DNA from: Syntrophomonadaceae bacterium
GTDB lineage: Bacteria; Bacillota; Dethiobacteria; DTU022
Direction of reading: 5' to 3'
Assembly (NCBI GenBank): GCA_007126465.1
Contig: SLBE01000240.1
Span: 1-6,293, forward strand
DNA: 6,293 nucleotides
Made by a program: the position numbers and the translations under genes. Below the pieces are notes generated by a model. That model was given only the letters and a program-made list of their open reading frames with translations, did not search any database and was not told where the DNA came from. Positions 1 to 4,986 of this stretch are shown here, one piece after another; positions within the stretch are counted from its first letter, which is position 1, and every line of letters starts with the position of its first letter.

Positions 1-2
1 AA

Positions 3-1394
3 ATGGCACTCCAAATTAAAGCGAACCATGTTCACTTTATCGGCATAGGCGGTTACGGGATGAGCGCTTTAGCCATGATTCTGCTAAAGAAAGGTTGCCG
101 GGTCAGCGGGTCCGACTTAAAAGAATCGCTCCTGACTGAAAACCTTACTACTGCTGGCGCCACCGTTCACATCGGCCACAGCTCCGCCAACCTGGGCAGT
201 GCCGACCTAATTGTCTATTCTACCGCTGTGCCTGCCGATAACCCTGAACTAACTGCCGCCCGCCAACGCGGCCTGACCCTGTGGCACCGCTCGGAGCTGC
301 TTGCCGCCTTGCTTAACAACAGCTACGGCATCGCCATTGCCGGGGCCCACGGCAAAACTACCACCACGGCCATGGCTACCCTGCTCTTAGAGGCAGGCGG
401 TCTCGACCCTACCGCCGTCATCGGCGGCGTCCTGCCCGCCTATGGCAGCAATGCCCGCGTGGGGCAGAGCCAGTACCTGGTGGCCGAGGCCGACGAAAGC
501 GACAGCTCTTTCACCCGCTACTATCCCCGCCTGGCCCTGGTAACCGGCATCGAAGCCGATCACCTTGAACACTACAACAACGATTACGGCAGCCTGAAGC
601 AGGCTTACGCAACCTTCCTGTCAAACCTTTCTGCAGAAGGCACCGCGGTCATCTGTGCTGACGACCCGGCTCTGCAGAAGCTGGCCGCAGAGCAAAACTG
701 CGCCACCATTTCCTATTCCCTGACCGGCAACCCGCCCGCCGACTATTACGCTGCCAATATTACGATAAGCGGCCGCCAATCAACCTTCGATCTTTACCAC
801 AAAGAAAAAGCTGTTGCCACCGGAATTACCTTAAGCGTACCCGGCAGCCACAATATCAGCAACGCCATCGGTGCCCTGGCCCTCGCCGCTACCCTGGGCT
901 TAAAGCCGGCAGCCTGCGCCCCGGCCTTAACCGCCTTTACCGGTGTCGGCCGCCGCTTCGAAATCATCGGCACTGCCCGCGATATTACCGTGGTCGACGA
1001 TTATGCTCATCACCCAACCGAAATCCGTGCTACCCTGGAAGCAGCTCGTCCGACAGCAAAACGAGTGCTCTGCCTGTTTCAGCCCCACCGCTACAGCCGC
1101 ACAGCTGCCTTCCTGGGCGAGTTTGCCCGGGCTTTTTCCGACGCCGACCTGCTCTTTCTGCACAGCGTCTATCCCGCCGGCGAAAAGCCCCTGCCCGGTG
1201 CTACCTCTGAGGCCCTGGCTGCCCTGATTCGCCGCGAGGGCGGCGTCGTAGTTCACTATAATGAGGACATTACCACCCTGGAAGAAGAAATCGCCGCCAA
1301 AGCCCGCCCCGGCGACCTGATCATCACCATGGGGGCCGGCGACGTGACCAGATCCGCCCCCCGTATCCTGGAACTCCTCCTGAAACAGAAGTGA
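3..1394 (+). CDS. murC: UDP-N-acetylmuramate--L-alanine ligase (MurC)
   Basis: This cytoplasmic ligase joins L-alanine to UDP-N-acetylmuramate using ATP, the first amino-acid addition in peptidoglycan precursor synthesis. The 463-residue length is normal for MurC. In order one sees the N-terminal Rossmann-like domain with GIGGYGMSALA (residues 14-24), the ATP-binding loop AGAHGKTTTT (113-122), the acidic EADESD stretch (162-167), the central-domain HNISNAIGALA motif (283-293), and the C-terminal domain with GVGRRFE (314-320), DDYAHHPTEI (332-341), FQPHRYSRT (359-367) and GAGD (444-447). All hallmark motifs are present, so the enzyme should be active. The ATG lies two bases from the window edge, so the ribosome binding site is not visible, but the protein begins where the family does. 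In many Clostridia murB follows murC; here it does not, and the next gene on this strand is a small HicB-like gene. Codon use is GC-rich, unlike the small genes downstream. Confidence 0.97.
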   Translation: MALQIKANHVHFIGIGGYGMSALAMILLKKGCRVSGSDLKESLLTENLTTAGATVHIGHSSANLGSADLIVYSTAVPADNPELTAARQRGLTLWHRSELLAALLNNSYGIAIAGAHGKTTTTAMATLLLEAGGLDPTAVIGGVLPAYGSNARVGQSQYLVAEADESDSSFTRYYPRLALVTGIEADHLEHYNNDYGSLKQAYATFLSNLSAEGTAVICADDPALQKLAAEQNCATISYSLTGNPPADYYAANITISGRQSTFDLYHKEKAVATGITLSVPGSHNISNAIGALALAATLGLKPAACAPALTAFTGVGRRFEIIGTARDITVVDDYAHHPTEIRATLEAARPTAKRVLCLFQPHRYSRTAAFLGEFARAFSDADLLFLHSVYPAGEKPLPGATSEALAALIRREGGVVVHYNEDITTLEEEIAAKARPGDLIITMGAGDVTRSAPRILELLLKQK

Positions 1395-1481
1395 AACAGT
1401 CTGAAGGGGGGTTTTGACTCAGACAGTTAATGCCGCACCTGTTTTGGCATACTTTTAATTTGAAACCATAAATCTGCATTG

Positions 1482-1501
1482 GTTTACGCTATACCGTAAA
1501 C
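1482..1501. repeat. perfect 7-bp stem-loop, murC-hicB spacer
   Basis: GTTTACG (1482-1488) and CGTAAAC (1495-1501) are exact inverted repeats around a 6-base loop. No T-run follows on either strand, so it does not look like an intrinsic terminator. It could be an operator or an RNA hairpin behind murC. Just after the murC stop there is also a weaker 6-bp inverted repeat, GTCTGA/TCAGAC (1399-1424). No coding frame is convincing in the 244 bases between murC and hicB. Confidence 0.5.
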
Positions 1502-1534
1502 AAGTCAACAATTAGCCGTTATAAATGAAACTGC

Positions 1535-1554
1535 TTTAGGCGAAAATGCCTAAA
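1535..1554. repeat. perfect 7-bp stem-loop upstream of the hicB promoter
   Basis: TTTAGGC (1535-1541) and GCCTAAA (1548-1554) form an exact inverted repeat with the 6-base loop GAAAAT. It ends 10 bases before the proposed -35 of the hicB promoter and has no T-run after it. A regulator site for the HicB gene, or the remains of a terminator, are both possible. The sequence does not decide between them. Confidence 0.45.
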
Positions 1555-1564
1555 ACACAGGTTA

Positions 1565-1592
1565 TTCAGATTATATTTCTTTGTGATATAAT
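1565..1592 (+). promoter_or_regulatory. sigma-A-type promoter with extended -10, for hicB
   Basis: TATAAT at 1587-1592 is a perfect -10 hexamer, preceded by TGa (1584-1586), which makes an extended -10. The best -35 match is TTCAGA at 1565-1570 with a 16-base spacer. It lies about 45 bases before the HicB start codon and is the strongest promoter between murC and the PHP gene, so it may also serve the latter. Confidence 0.65.
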
Positions 1593-1638
1593 AAAAACAA
1601 GTGATAGATTGAGGTGCTAAATGTTGGAGGTCAGGATA

Positions 1639-1851
1639 ATGTATAAATATGAAATTATAATATTTTGGAGCAAGGAAGATGAAGCTTTTGTCGCTGAGGT
1701 GCCAGAGCTTCCCGGCTGCATGGCGCATGGTGATACTCAGGAAAAGGCCCTAAAACACATAAAAGACGCGATTGATTTATGGATTGAAGCTGCGGCTGAA
1801 TTTGGCATGAATATACCTGAGCCGAAAGGTGAAAAGTTATATTATGCCTAA
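1639..1851 (+). CDS. orphan HicB-family antitoxin-like protein
   Basis: This 70-residue protein has the HicB/UPF0150 fold signature: the N-terminal beta strands of MYKYEIIIFWSKEDEAFVAE, then VPELPGCMAHGDTQEKALKHIKDAIDLWI, then a short C-terminal tail. In known HicAB systems HicB blocks the HicA mRNA-cleaving toxin and represses its own operon. It has only the partially degraded RNase-H-like domain, with no room for a separate DNA-binding domain, which is common in short HicB proteins. An in-frame ATG at 1621 would add six residues, but GGAGG at 1626-1630 sits 8 bases before the ATG at 1639, so 1639 is chosen. No HicA is found on either side: the upstream spacer has no frame of that size and the PHP gene begins 61 bases downstream. 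It is therefore an orphan. Its job here is unknown, and it may simply be a leftover antitoxin or a stand-alone regulator. Confidence 0.85.
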   Translation: MYKYEIIIFWSKEDEAFVAEVPELPGCMAHGDTQEKALKHIKDAIDLWIEAAAEFGMNIPEPKGEKLYYA

Positions 1852-1865
1852 ATGCATTCTGCTGT

Positions 1866-1882
1866 TATAATGCCTGTATACT
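1866..1882 (+). promoter_or_regulatory. possible -10 elements before the PHP gene
   Basis: TATAAT (1866-1871) and TATACT (1877-1882) lie 30-47 bases before the TTG start of the phosphatase gene. Neither has a good -35 hexamer at the usual spacing, so an independent promoter is only a possibility. Read-through from the hicB promoter is equally likely. Confidence 0.3.
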
Positions 1883-1912
1883 ATAACAACTAATGTCCGG
1901 GAGATTTGTCCC

Positions 1913-2734
1913 TTGTCCAATTATGTAGACCTGCACAGCCACATATTACACGCTATAGATGACGGCCCCGGAACCCTTGAAGAGGCAGTAGATCTGGCCC
2001 GTTCCTACCTGTCAGCCGGTTTCGATACCGTGGTAGCCACCCCGCATGCCACCGAAGGCCGACCTGAAACTGGCCTGATTCTCGAGCGCCTGGAAGAACT
2101 GCAGGAAGAACTTAAAACCCTGCAAATCGCCTTAACAGTCCTGCCGGGCAGTGAATATCATATCGAACCTAAAACCTTAGAGCGCCTCCGCTCCGGCGAA
2201 ATTATCACCCTGAATAACAGCCGCTACCTGCTTTTAGAGCTGCCCTTTTTCCAGCCCCTGCCGCCCTATACCCTGAAACTAATATCAGACCTGACCAGCG
2301 CAGGCTACGTCCCGGTCATACCCCACCCCGAGCGGGCTTTAGACCTGCAGCAGAATCCGCACCTGCTCTTCGATCTGCACGCAGCAGGCGCCCTCTTCCA
2401 GGCTACCTGGGGAACCCTAAGCGGCAGACTTGGCCCCGCTCCCCGCAGTGTAGTCAGCTTTATGCTGGAAGCCAACCTGGTCCATTTCCTGGCCACCGAT
2501 GCCCACAGCCCTGCAACCAGCCTTCTCCAGCTGGAAAAACCGCTGGCCATACTGACAGAAAAGAAGGGAGAAGGTTTTGCCAGGTCTGTTACCACAGACC
2601 GTCCCGCCCACCTGATCGAAAACAAGGAGCTTGACCTGCCCCCGGCAATTGATCAATCTGCCTCTGCCAGCCACTCGGCCTACTATTCCAAAACACCTTT
2701 TGTTTCCAGGCTCCGCCGCCATCTTGGCCGCTGA
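1913..2734 (+). CDS. PHP-domain tyrosine-protein phosphatase, CpsB/YwqE type
   Basis: The protein belongs to the polymerase-and-histidinol-phosphatase (PHP) family, closest in pattern to the metal-dependent protein-tyrosine phosphatases CpsB and YwqE. In Firmicutes these dephosphorylate bacterial tyrosine kinases and control capsule or exopolysaccharide synthesis. Metal-binding motifs appear in the expected order: DLHSH (6-10) with D17, TPHA (43-46), GSEYHI with E81 (79-84), HPER (138-141) and DAHS (196-199). Length is 273 residues against roughly 250 for the family; the extra residues are a Ser/Pro-rich C-terminal tail (about 240-273) unlike the catalytic core. The start is TTG at 1913: GGGAG at 1899-1903 gives a 9-base spacing, and the protein then begins just before the DLHSH motif as family members do. 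No tyrosine kinase (CpsD/YwqD) or polysaccharide gene is seen nearby, so the substrate is not shown. GC-rich codon use matches murC rather than the small genes. A terminator follows at 2791-2815. Confidence 0.88.
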   Translation: MSNYVDLHSHILHAIDDGPGTLEEAVDLARSYLSAGFDTVVATPHATEGRPETGLILERLEELQEELKTLQIALTVLPGSEYHIEPKTLERLRSGEIITLNNSRYLLLELPFFQPLPPYTLKLISDLTSAGYVPVIPHPERALDLQQNPHLLFDLHAAGALFQATWGTLSGRLGPAPRSVVSFMLEANLVHFLATDAHSPATSLLQLEKPLAILTEKKGEGFARSVTTDRPAHLIENKELDLPPAIDQSASASHSAYYSKTPFVSRLRRHLGR

Positions 2735-2745
2735 AAAACTTAGAT

Positions 2746-2764
2746 GTGACAAAAAGTGTCCGGC
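2746..2764. repeat. palindromic repeat copy A (left half only)
   Basis: The first 19 bases of the 31-bp dispersed repeat, beginning GTGACAAAAAGTGTCCGG, lie 11 bases after the PHP stop codon. The right half (ACCGGTTGTCAC) is missing and unrelated sequence follows. It is the best match in the window to the left half of the consensus. Confidence 0.7.
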
Positions 2765-2790
2765 CATAGCAAATAACCAGGTCCGCATAC

Positions 2791-2815
2791 TCCCATTTAA
2801 TGGGGTTTTAGTTTT
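2791..2815 (+). terminator. intrinsic terminator after the PHP gene
   Basis: CCCAT (2792-2796), a TTA loop and ATGGG (2800-2804) form a short stem, extendable by a T-G wobble, followed by TTTTAGTTTT (2806-2815) on the plus strand. It would stop transcription from the phosphatase gene before it enters the convergent coiled-coil gene, whose stop codon (2808-2810) lies inside the T-run. Confidence 0.6.
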
Positions 2816-3263
2816 CCAAGCGGGATATTCTTATCTCGTGATCAGTTAGCTGCTTTTCCTGTTCCCGGCATACCTGTTTGAGCTCAGCCGTGTCATCCTG
2901 CCGGATCTTGTCGGCATCAAGAAGGACATGAACCTTTGGGCGAAGGTCATTTTCAATATTTACAACAACTCTTTCTATCCTTGCCACGCTATCGAGCACT
3001 TTGTGAATAAGACCCTCGAACTGCTGCTGGCTGACTTTCATTTCACCCTGCTCAGCTTTTATCTCGGTGATATCGGCCTTGATTCCAACCTGCTCAGTTT
3101 TCATCTCAGAGATATCGGCTTTAATTCCAACCTGTTCAGTTTTCATTTCAGAGATATCGGCCTTGATTCCAACCTGCTCAGCTTTTATCTCGGAGATATC
3201 TTTTCCCATTTTTTCTTGACCTTTAGTAAGTTTGTTGATTGCTTCATGTATGGCTTTGTCCAT
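2808..3263 (-). CDS. coiled-coil protein with four 14-residue tandem repeats
   Basis: This 151-residue protein is almost entirely predicted helix with heptad-like spacing. It has no signal peptide, membrane segment or recognisable enzyme motif. Residues 22-77 are four tandem 14-residue units of the pattern DIsEmKtEQvGIKA (units at 22-35, 36-49, 50-63 and 64-77, the last degenerate). Each is exactly two heptads, so the repeat adds superhelix length without breaking register. The C-terminal half (about 82-151) is non-repetitive, with VARIERVVVNIENDL and a closing EIRISRLE segment. Similar repeat-bearing coiled-coil proteins are common in Firmicutes and mostly uncharacterised; I do not assign a function. 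The start is well supported: on the minus strand GGAGG (complement of 3271-3275) lies 7 bases before the ATG. A possible -10 TATACT (complement of 3285-3290) lies just upstream. The gene is convergent with the PHP gene and divergent from the MNT gene. Confidence 0.82.
   Translation of the reverse strand: MDKAIHEAINKLTKGQEKMGKDISEIKAEQVGIKADISEMKTEQVGIKADISEMKTEQVGIKADITEIKAEQGEMKVSQQQFEGLIHKVLDSVARIERVVVNIENDLRPKVHVLLDADKIRQDDTAELKQVCREQEKQLTDHEIRISRLEN
3033..3200 (-). repeat. four tandem 42-bp repeats inside the coiled-coil gene
   Basis: Units run 3159-3200, 3117-3158, 3075-3116 and 3033-3074. The middle units encode identical peptides and the units at the two ends carry the IKAEQ variant. 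DNA differences between units are mostly synonymous (GATATCGGCC against GATATCGGCT; TTCATCTCAG against TTCATTTCAG), so expansion was not very recent. The 42-bp period keeps both reading frame and heptad register. Confidence 0.9.
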
Positions 3264-3310
3264 TGGTCAACCTCCGCTATCAAAAGTATATGATAACAAT
3301 AATTCTACAT

Positions 3311-3326
3311 GGTTTTTTAAAAAACC
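3311..3326. repeat. perfect 16-bp palindrome between divergent genes
   Basis: GGTTTTTTAAAAAACC is an exact palindrome between the minus-strand coiled-coil gene and the plus-strand MNT gene. It could be a dimer-binding operator or fold into a 6-bp stem with a TTAA loop. Nothing else in the sequence tells which. Confidence 0.5.
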
Positions 3327-3342
3327 TGCCACTTACTAGTTG

Positions 3343-3373
3343 TTGCCAAAAATTATCCGGCACCGTTTGATAC
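3343..3373. repeat. palindromic repeat copy B (diverged)
   Basis: It aligns without gaps to the 31-bp dispersed repeat with about 24 of 31 bases matching. The centre (ATCCGGCACCG) is well kept and both ends are decayed (TTGCC and GATAC instead of GTGAC and GTCAC). It lies in the spacer ahead of the MNT promoter. Confidence 0.6.
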
Positions 3374-3399
3374 ATAAATAGATTTTACCCGCGGCTTCT

Positions 3400-3428
3400 T
3401 TGTTCACTTCCCCCGGATCTGCTATAAT
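3400..3428 (+). promoter_or_regulatory. promoter of the MNT/HEPN operon
   Basis: TATAAT (3423-3428) is a perfect -10 preceded by TGc (3420-3422), an extended -10. TTGTTC (3400-3405) is a half-matching -35 at the ideal 17-base spacing. It lies about 80 bases before the GTG start and still looks functional although the first gene is broken. Confidence 0.65.
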
Positions 3429-3467
3429 CTGCTTAGGGTTATTTAACTAAAGATTTGCCGGAAGAGT

Positions 3468-3486
3468 TAATAGCTCTCAACTATTA
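3468..3486. promoter_or_regulatory. inverted repeat in the MNT/HEPN leader, possible operator
   Basis: TAATAG (3468-3473) and CTATTA (3481-3486) are exact inverted repeats 7 bases apart. Flanking GT/AAC bases extend the symmetry if a short bulge is allowed. The position between promoter and start codon fits an autoregulatory operator or leader hairpin. The match is short and may be chance. Confidence 0.35.
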
Positions 3487-3509
3487 TAACGATGAAAAGG
3501 TGAATACAG

Positions 3510-3994
3510 GTGGCAAATAAAGCAAAATCACACAAGACTGACATACAATTTATTAAAGCAAAAACTCAAACCTACTTTGCTTCCAGGCCGGAAATTTTAT
3601 TCGCATACCTCTTTGGATCAGTCGCAGCTGAGACAGCTACAATCCTAAGCGATATAGATCTTGAAGCGATATAGATCTTGCCGTCTATCTCGATCCGGCA
3701 TTCCGGGAACCGTCAACAGGATTCGGCTATCAAAGTGAACTTATTACTGAATTATCGGAAATGCTCAAAACCAAAACCGACGTCGTTATTTTAAATAAAG
3801 CCACCCTAACCCTAAAATTTCAGGTGATCAATAAAGGTATTTTAATCTATAACCGCGATGATCATGCCAGAAGAGATTTTCATGAAAAAACCGTCAGGGA
3901 GTATCTTGACTTCAAGCCCTTTCTTGAGGTGCAGGCTCAATATCTCAAGAAAAGGTTGCATGAAAATACTTTTGGAGGTGGCCGGGCTGGTTGA
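3510..3994 (+). pseudogene. MNT-domain nucleotidyltransferase (MntA-type antitoxin), frameshifted
   Basis: In HepT/MntA systems the minimal nucleotidyltransferase is the antitoxin and silences the HEPN toxin by adding AMP to a Tyr. Here translation from GTG 3510 (AAGGTG at 3497-3502 as binding site) gives a normal MNT start with GS at residues 36-37 and SDID at 47-50, exactly the GSX10DXD signature, and then hits TAG at 3672-3674 after 54 residues. The cause is visible: AAGCGATATAGATCTTG occurs twice back to back (3647-3663, 3664-3680). Removing one copy restores a single 155-residue frame that continues DLAVYLDPAF, includes the likely third acid (D85 in TDVVILN) and ends at TGA 3992-3994, overlapping the HEPN gene. 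As it stands the active site is split and no functional antitoxin is expected, unless the 17-bp duplication is lost again. The rest of the frame is undamaged, which suggests a recent event or an assembly or clone-specific variant. Confidence 0.88.
3647..3680. repeat. exact 17-bp tandem duplication breaking the MNT gene
   Basis: AAGCGATATAGATCTTG is present at 3647-3663 and again at 3664-3680 with no mismatch. It falls exactly on the codons of the catalytic SDID motif. Because 17 is not a multiple of three it shifts the frame. Exact tandem copies of this size can arise and revert by slippage. Confidence 0.97.
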
Positions 3995-4406
3995 CAAAGA
4001 ATTAATCTTATTTAAGTTGCAAAAACTTGATCGCTACTTAACCCAGTTAAAGAAGCACCAGGGGTTAACAGCTAACCACCTGGATAACAACCTTGATCAA
4101 GCCTGGATCATTGAACATGGTTTGCAGCTGAGTATCCAGCTTGTTTTGGATATTGGCAATCATATTTTGGCTGATGCCGGGAACCCTGCCCAGGATTATA
4201 GCAGGATATTCGATAAGCTGGCTCAAATCGATGTAATTCCGGCAGATTTTGCTCAGTCAATAAAAAACATGGCCGGGTTAAGAAATATTCTGGTCTATGA
4301 GTACACCGAAGTGGATATGGAAAAACTCTCTGATCTATTAAATAACAGGCTTGGTGATTTCAGCAAATTTGCCGCCTATGTCATGAACTACCTTGAAAAT
4401 AAGTGA
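3987..4406 (+). CDS. HEPN-domain protein (HepT/DUF86-type), catalytic His replaced by Tyr
   Basis: From this start the protein is 139 residues, the usual HepT size, and all-helical in pattern (VDKELILFKLQKLDRYLTQL at 2-21; LVLDIGNHILAD near 52-63). HEPN toxins of this group are RNases with an RX4HXY motif in the last third. Here the stretch reads R99-N-I-L-V-Y104-E-Y106: the Arg and the modifiable Tyr are kept, but the catalytic His is Tyr (codon TAT at 4296-4298, one base from CAT). RNase activity is therefore doubtful. The start is uncertain. GGAGG at 3974-3978 lies 8 bases before CTG 3987, and homologues typically begin Met-Val-Asp-Lys/Arg, which fits Leu-Val-Asp-Lys here. An in-frame ATG at 3960 has only a close, weaker AAAAGG and would add nine residues. 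The frame overlaps the end of the MNT gene by 8 bases, the usual coupled arrangement. Confidence 0.82.
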   Translation: MVDKELILFKLQKLDRYLTQLKKHQGLTANHLDNNLDQAWIIEHGLQLSIQLVLDIGNHILADAGNPAQDYSRIFDKLAQIDVIPADFAQSIKNMAGLRNILVYEYTEVDMEKLSDLLNNRLGDFSKFAAYVMNYLENK

Positions 4407-4408
4407 TA

Positions 4409-4462
4409 ATTAAATATCATGATTTGAAGCCACACTGGAGATAAAACCTGCAGGCTCTTTTA
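4409..4462 (+). repeat. coding-like repeat, copy 1 (relic)
   Basis: These bases just behind the HEPN gene match 5440-5493 at about 42 of 54 positions without gaps. In one frame they read IKYHDLKPHWR, stop, NLQALL, against MKYYDLKPFWRENLQDLL in the other copy. Of the 12 differences, seven are at third codon positions, as expected for diverged coding DNA. This copy has an internal TAA and no start. About 15 bases later comes palindromic repeat copy C. The parent gene is not recognised. Confidence 0.6.
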
Positions 4463-4477
4463 TCCTCTCCTTCTATA

Positions 4478-4508
4478 TTGACAAAACAGCTCAGGCACCG
4501 GTTGTCAC
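4478..4508. repeat. palindromic repeat copy C
   Basis: About 25 of 31 bases match the dispersed repeat. The right half GGCACCGGTTGTCAC is intact and the left half is altered (TTGACAAAACAGCTC). It lies between the HEPN gene and the promoter of the 54-residue gene. Confidence 0.7.
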
Positions 4509-4530
4509 CGCCTGCCAAAGGCTTTACCCC

Positions 4531-4558
4531 TTGACGATTCAGGCTTAGCCTGTACAAT
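4531..4558 (+). promoter_or_regulatory. promoter of the 54-residue basic protein gene
   Basis: TTGACG (4531-4536), a 16-base spacer and TACAAT (4553-4558) each match the sigma-A consensus at 5 of 6 positions. It lies about 45 bases upstream of the ATG at 4605, so this small gene has its own transcription unit. Confidence 0.7.
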
Positions 4559-4604
4559 AGTTAATGTAGAAAAGAGGGATACGTTTTAAAAGGAAGGTGA
4601 TATC

Positions 4605-4769
4605 ATGGGTCATCCCGACCGCAGGCCGAAACGTGAAAAGAAAAGAAAAAGACAAAGGCAGAAAATGCTTGCCCGCCGCAACCTCTACCAGCAGACCTTA
4701 GATTTAACCCCCTACAACGCCGTCGGCCCCATGGTCAAAGGCGAAGAATTTGCCATCAAGTATAAATAA
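4605..4769 (+). CDS. 54-residue basic protein of unknown function
   Basis: The reading frame encodes 54 residues, begins MGHPDRRPKREKKRKRQRQK and ends with EEFAIKYK. GGAAGG at 4592-4597 gives a 7-base spacing to the ATG, and a good promoter lies further up, so it is very likely expressed. Residues 6-25 are dense in Lys and Arg, with about 14 basic residues in 20. The second half is mixed, with a DLTPYNAVGPM segment (about 34-43) that looks like a conserved peptide rather than low-complexity filler. Codons in the second half are C-ending and GC-rich, like murC and the PHP gene, which suggests a resident chromosomal gene rather than part of the decaying modules around it. There is no Cys, no membrane segment and no signal peptide. 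The basic stretch suggests RNA, ribosome or DNA contact, but that is inference. I do not recognise the family. Confidence 0.75.
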   Translation: MGHPDRRPKREKKRKRQRQKMLARRNLYQQTLDLTPYNAVGPMVKGEEFAIKYK

Positions 4770-4777
4770 TCTTGATC

Positions 4778-4805
4778 TTGCTGTAGATATTTCCACTGGT
4801 ATGAT
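4778..4805 (+). promoter_or_regulatory. candidate promoter upstream of the vapB-type gene
   Basis: TTGCTG (4778-4783), a 16-base spacer and TATGAT (4800-4805) preceded by TGg (4797-4799) form a plausible extended -10 promoter. The start codon of the antitoxin is 180 bases further on, so if used it makes a long leader containing an 8-bp inverted repeat and repeat copy D. Confidence 0.45.
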
Positions 4806-4812
4806 ATAAGCA

Positions 4813-4859
4813 AAGCTTAATAGTATGACTGGCCGAGGATAAATCAATTGCTTAAGCTT
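4813..4859. repeat. 8-bp inverted repeat AAGCTTAA/TTAAGCTT
   Basis: AAGCTTAA (4813-4820) and TTAAGCTT (4852-4859) are exact inverted repeats 31 bases apart. The right arm ends one base before palindromic repeat copy D. They may be operator half-sites for the downstream AbrB-type antitoxin or the edge of an inserted element. Confidence 0.45.
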
Positions 4860-4860
4860 A

Positions 4861-4891
4861 GTGACAAAAGGCGTACGTCACCGGTTGTCAC
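4861..4891. repeat. palindromic repeat copy D (most complete)
   Basis: Both ends are intact: GTGACAA (4861-4867) is the exact reverse complement of TTGTCAC (4885-4891). About 27 of 31 bases match the consensus of the copies. Inner GG/CC pairs can extend the stem past a two-base mismatch, leaving a loop near TACG. It sits in the leader of the VapB-type gene, and a GTG within it begins a misleading longer reading frame. Confidence 0.8.
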
Positions 4892-4986
4892 ATAAGGGTG
4901 TTAATGTTTGCATGCTGTGCTTTACATCTTCGGTGGCGCCATTTATGCTGTTGATAAGTAATTCAGTGTGCTCGGAGGTAAGACAG

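Noticed and set aside
387..1256. Antisense and out-of-frame reading frames inside murC
   Set aside because: They have no ribosome binding sites or family signal, and murC explains the region completely.
1399..1424. Terminator for murC (GTCTGA/TCAGAC)
   Set aside because: The stem is only 6 bp, the loop is 14 bases and no T-run follows.
1621..1638. ATG 1621 as the HicB start
   Set aside because: GGAGG lies inside this extension at ideal distance from ATG 1639, where the HicB domain begins.
3033..3200. CRISPR-like array
   Set aside because: The 42-bp units are contiguous without spacers and lie inside a coding frame.
2928..3293. Plus-strand frame opposite the coiled-coil gene (121 codons)
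   Set aside because: It is the antisense image of the 42-bp repeats and has no binding site. The minus-strand frame has a perfect one and a sensible coiled-coil composition.
3647..3680. Programmed ribosomal frameshift in the MNT gene
   Set aside because: There is no slippery heptamer or downstream structure. The exact 17-bp duplication fully explains the frame change, and shifting frames would leave extra residues in the active site.
3858..3959. HEPN frame starting at ATG 3858
   Set aside because: The extra residues lie wholly inside the MNT gene in another frame and are unlike HepT proteins.
4861..4986. Upstream extension of the AbrB-type antitoxin to GTG 4861 (122 residues)
   Set aside because: The extra 42 residues are not AbrB-like, begin inside the dispersed palindrome and lack a binding site. 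GGAGG and the domain start both point to ATG 4987.
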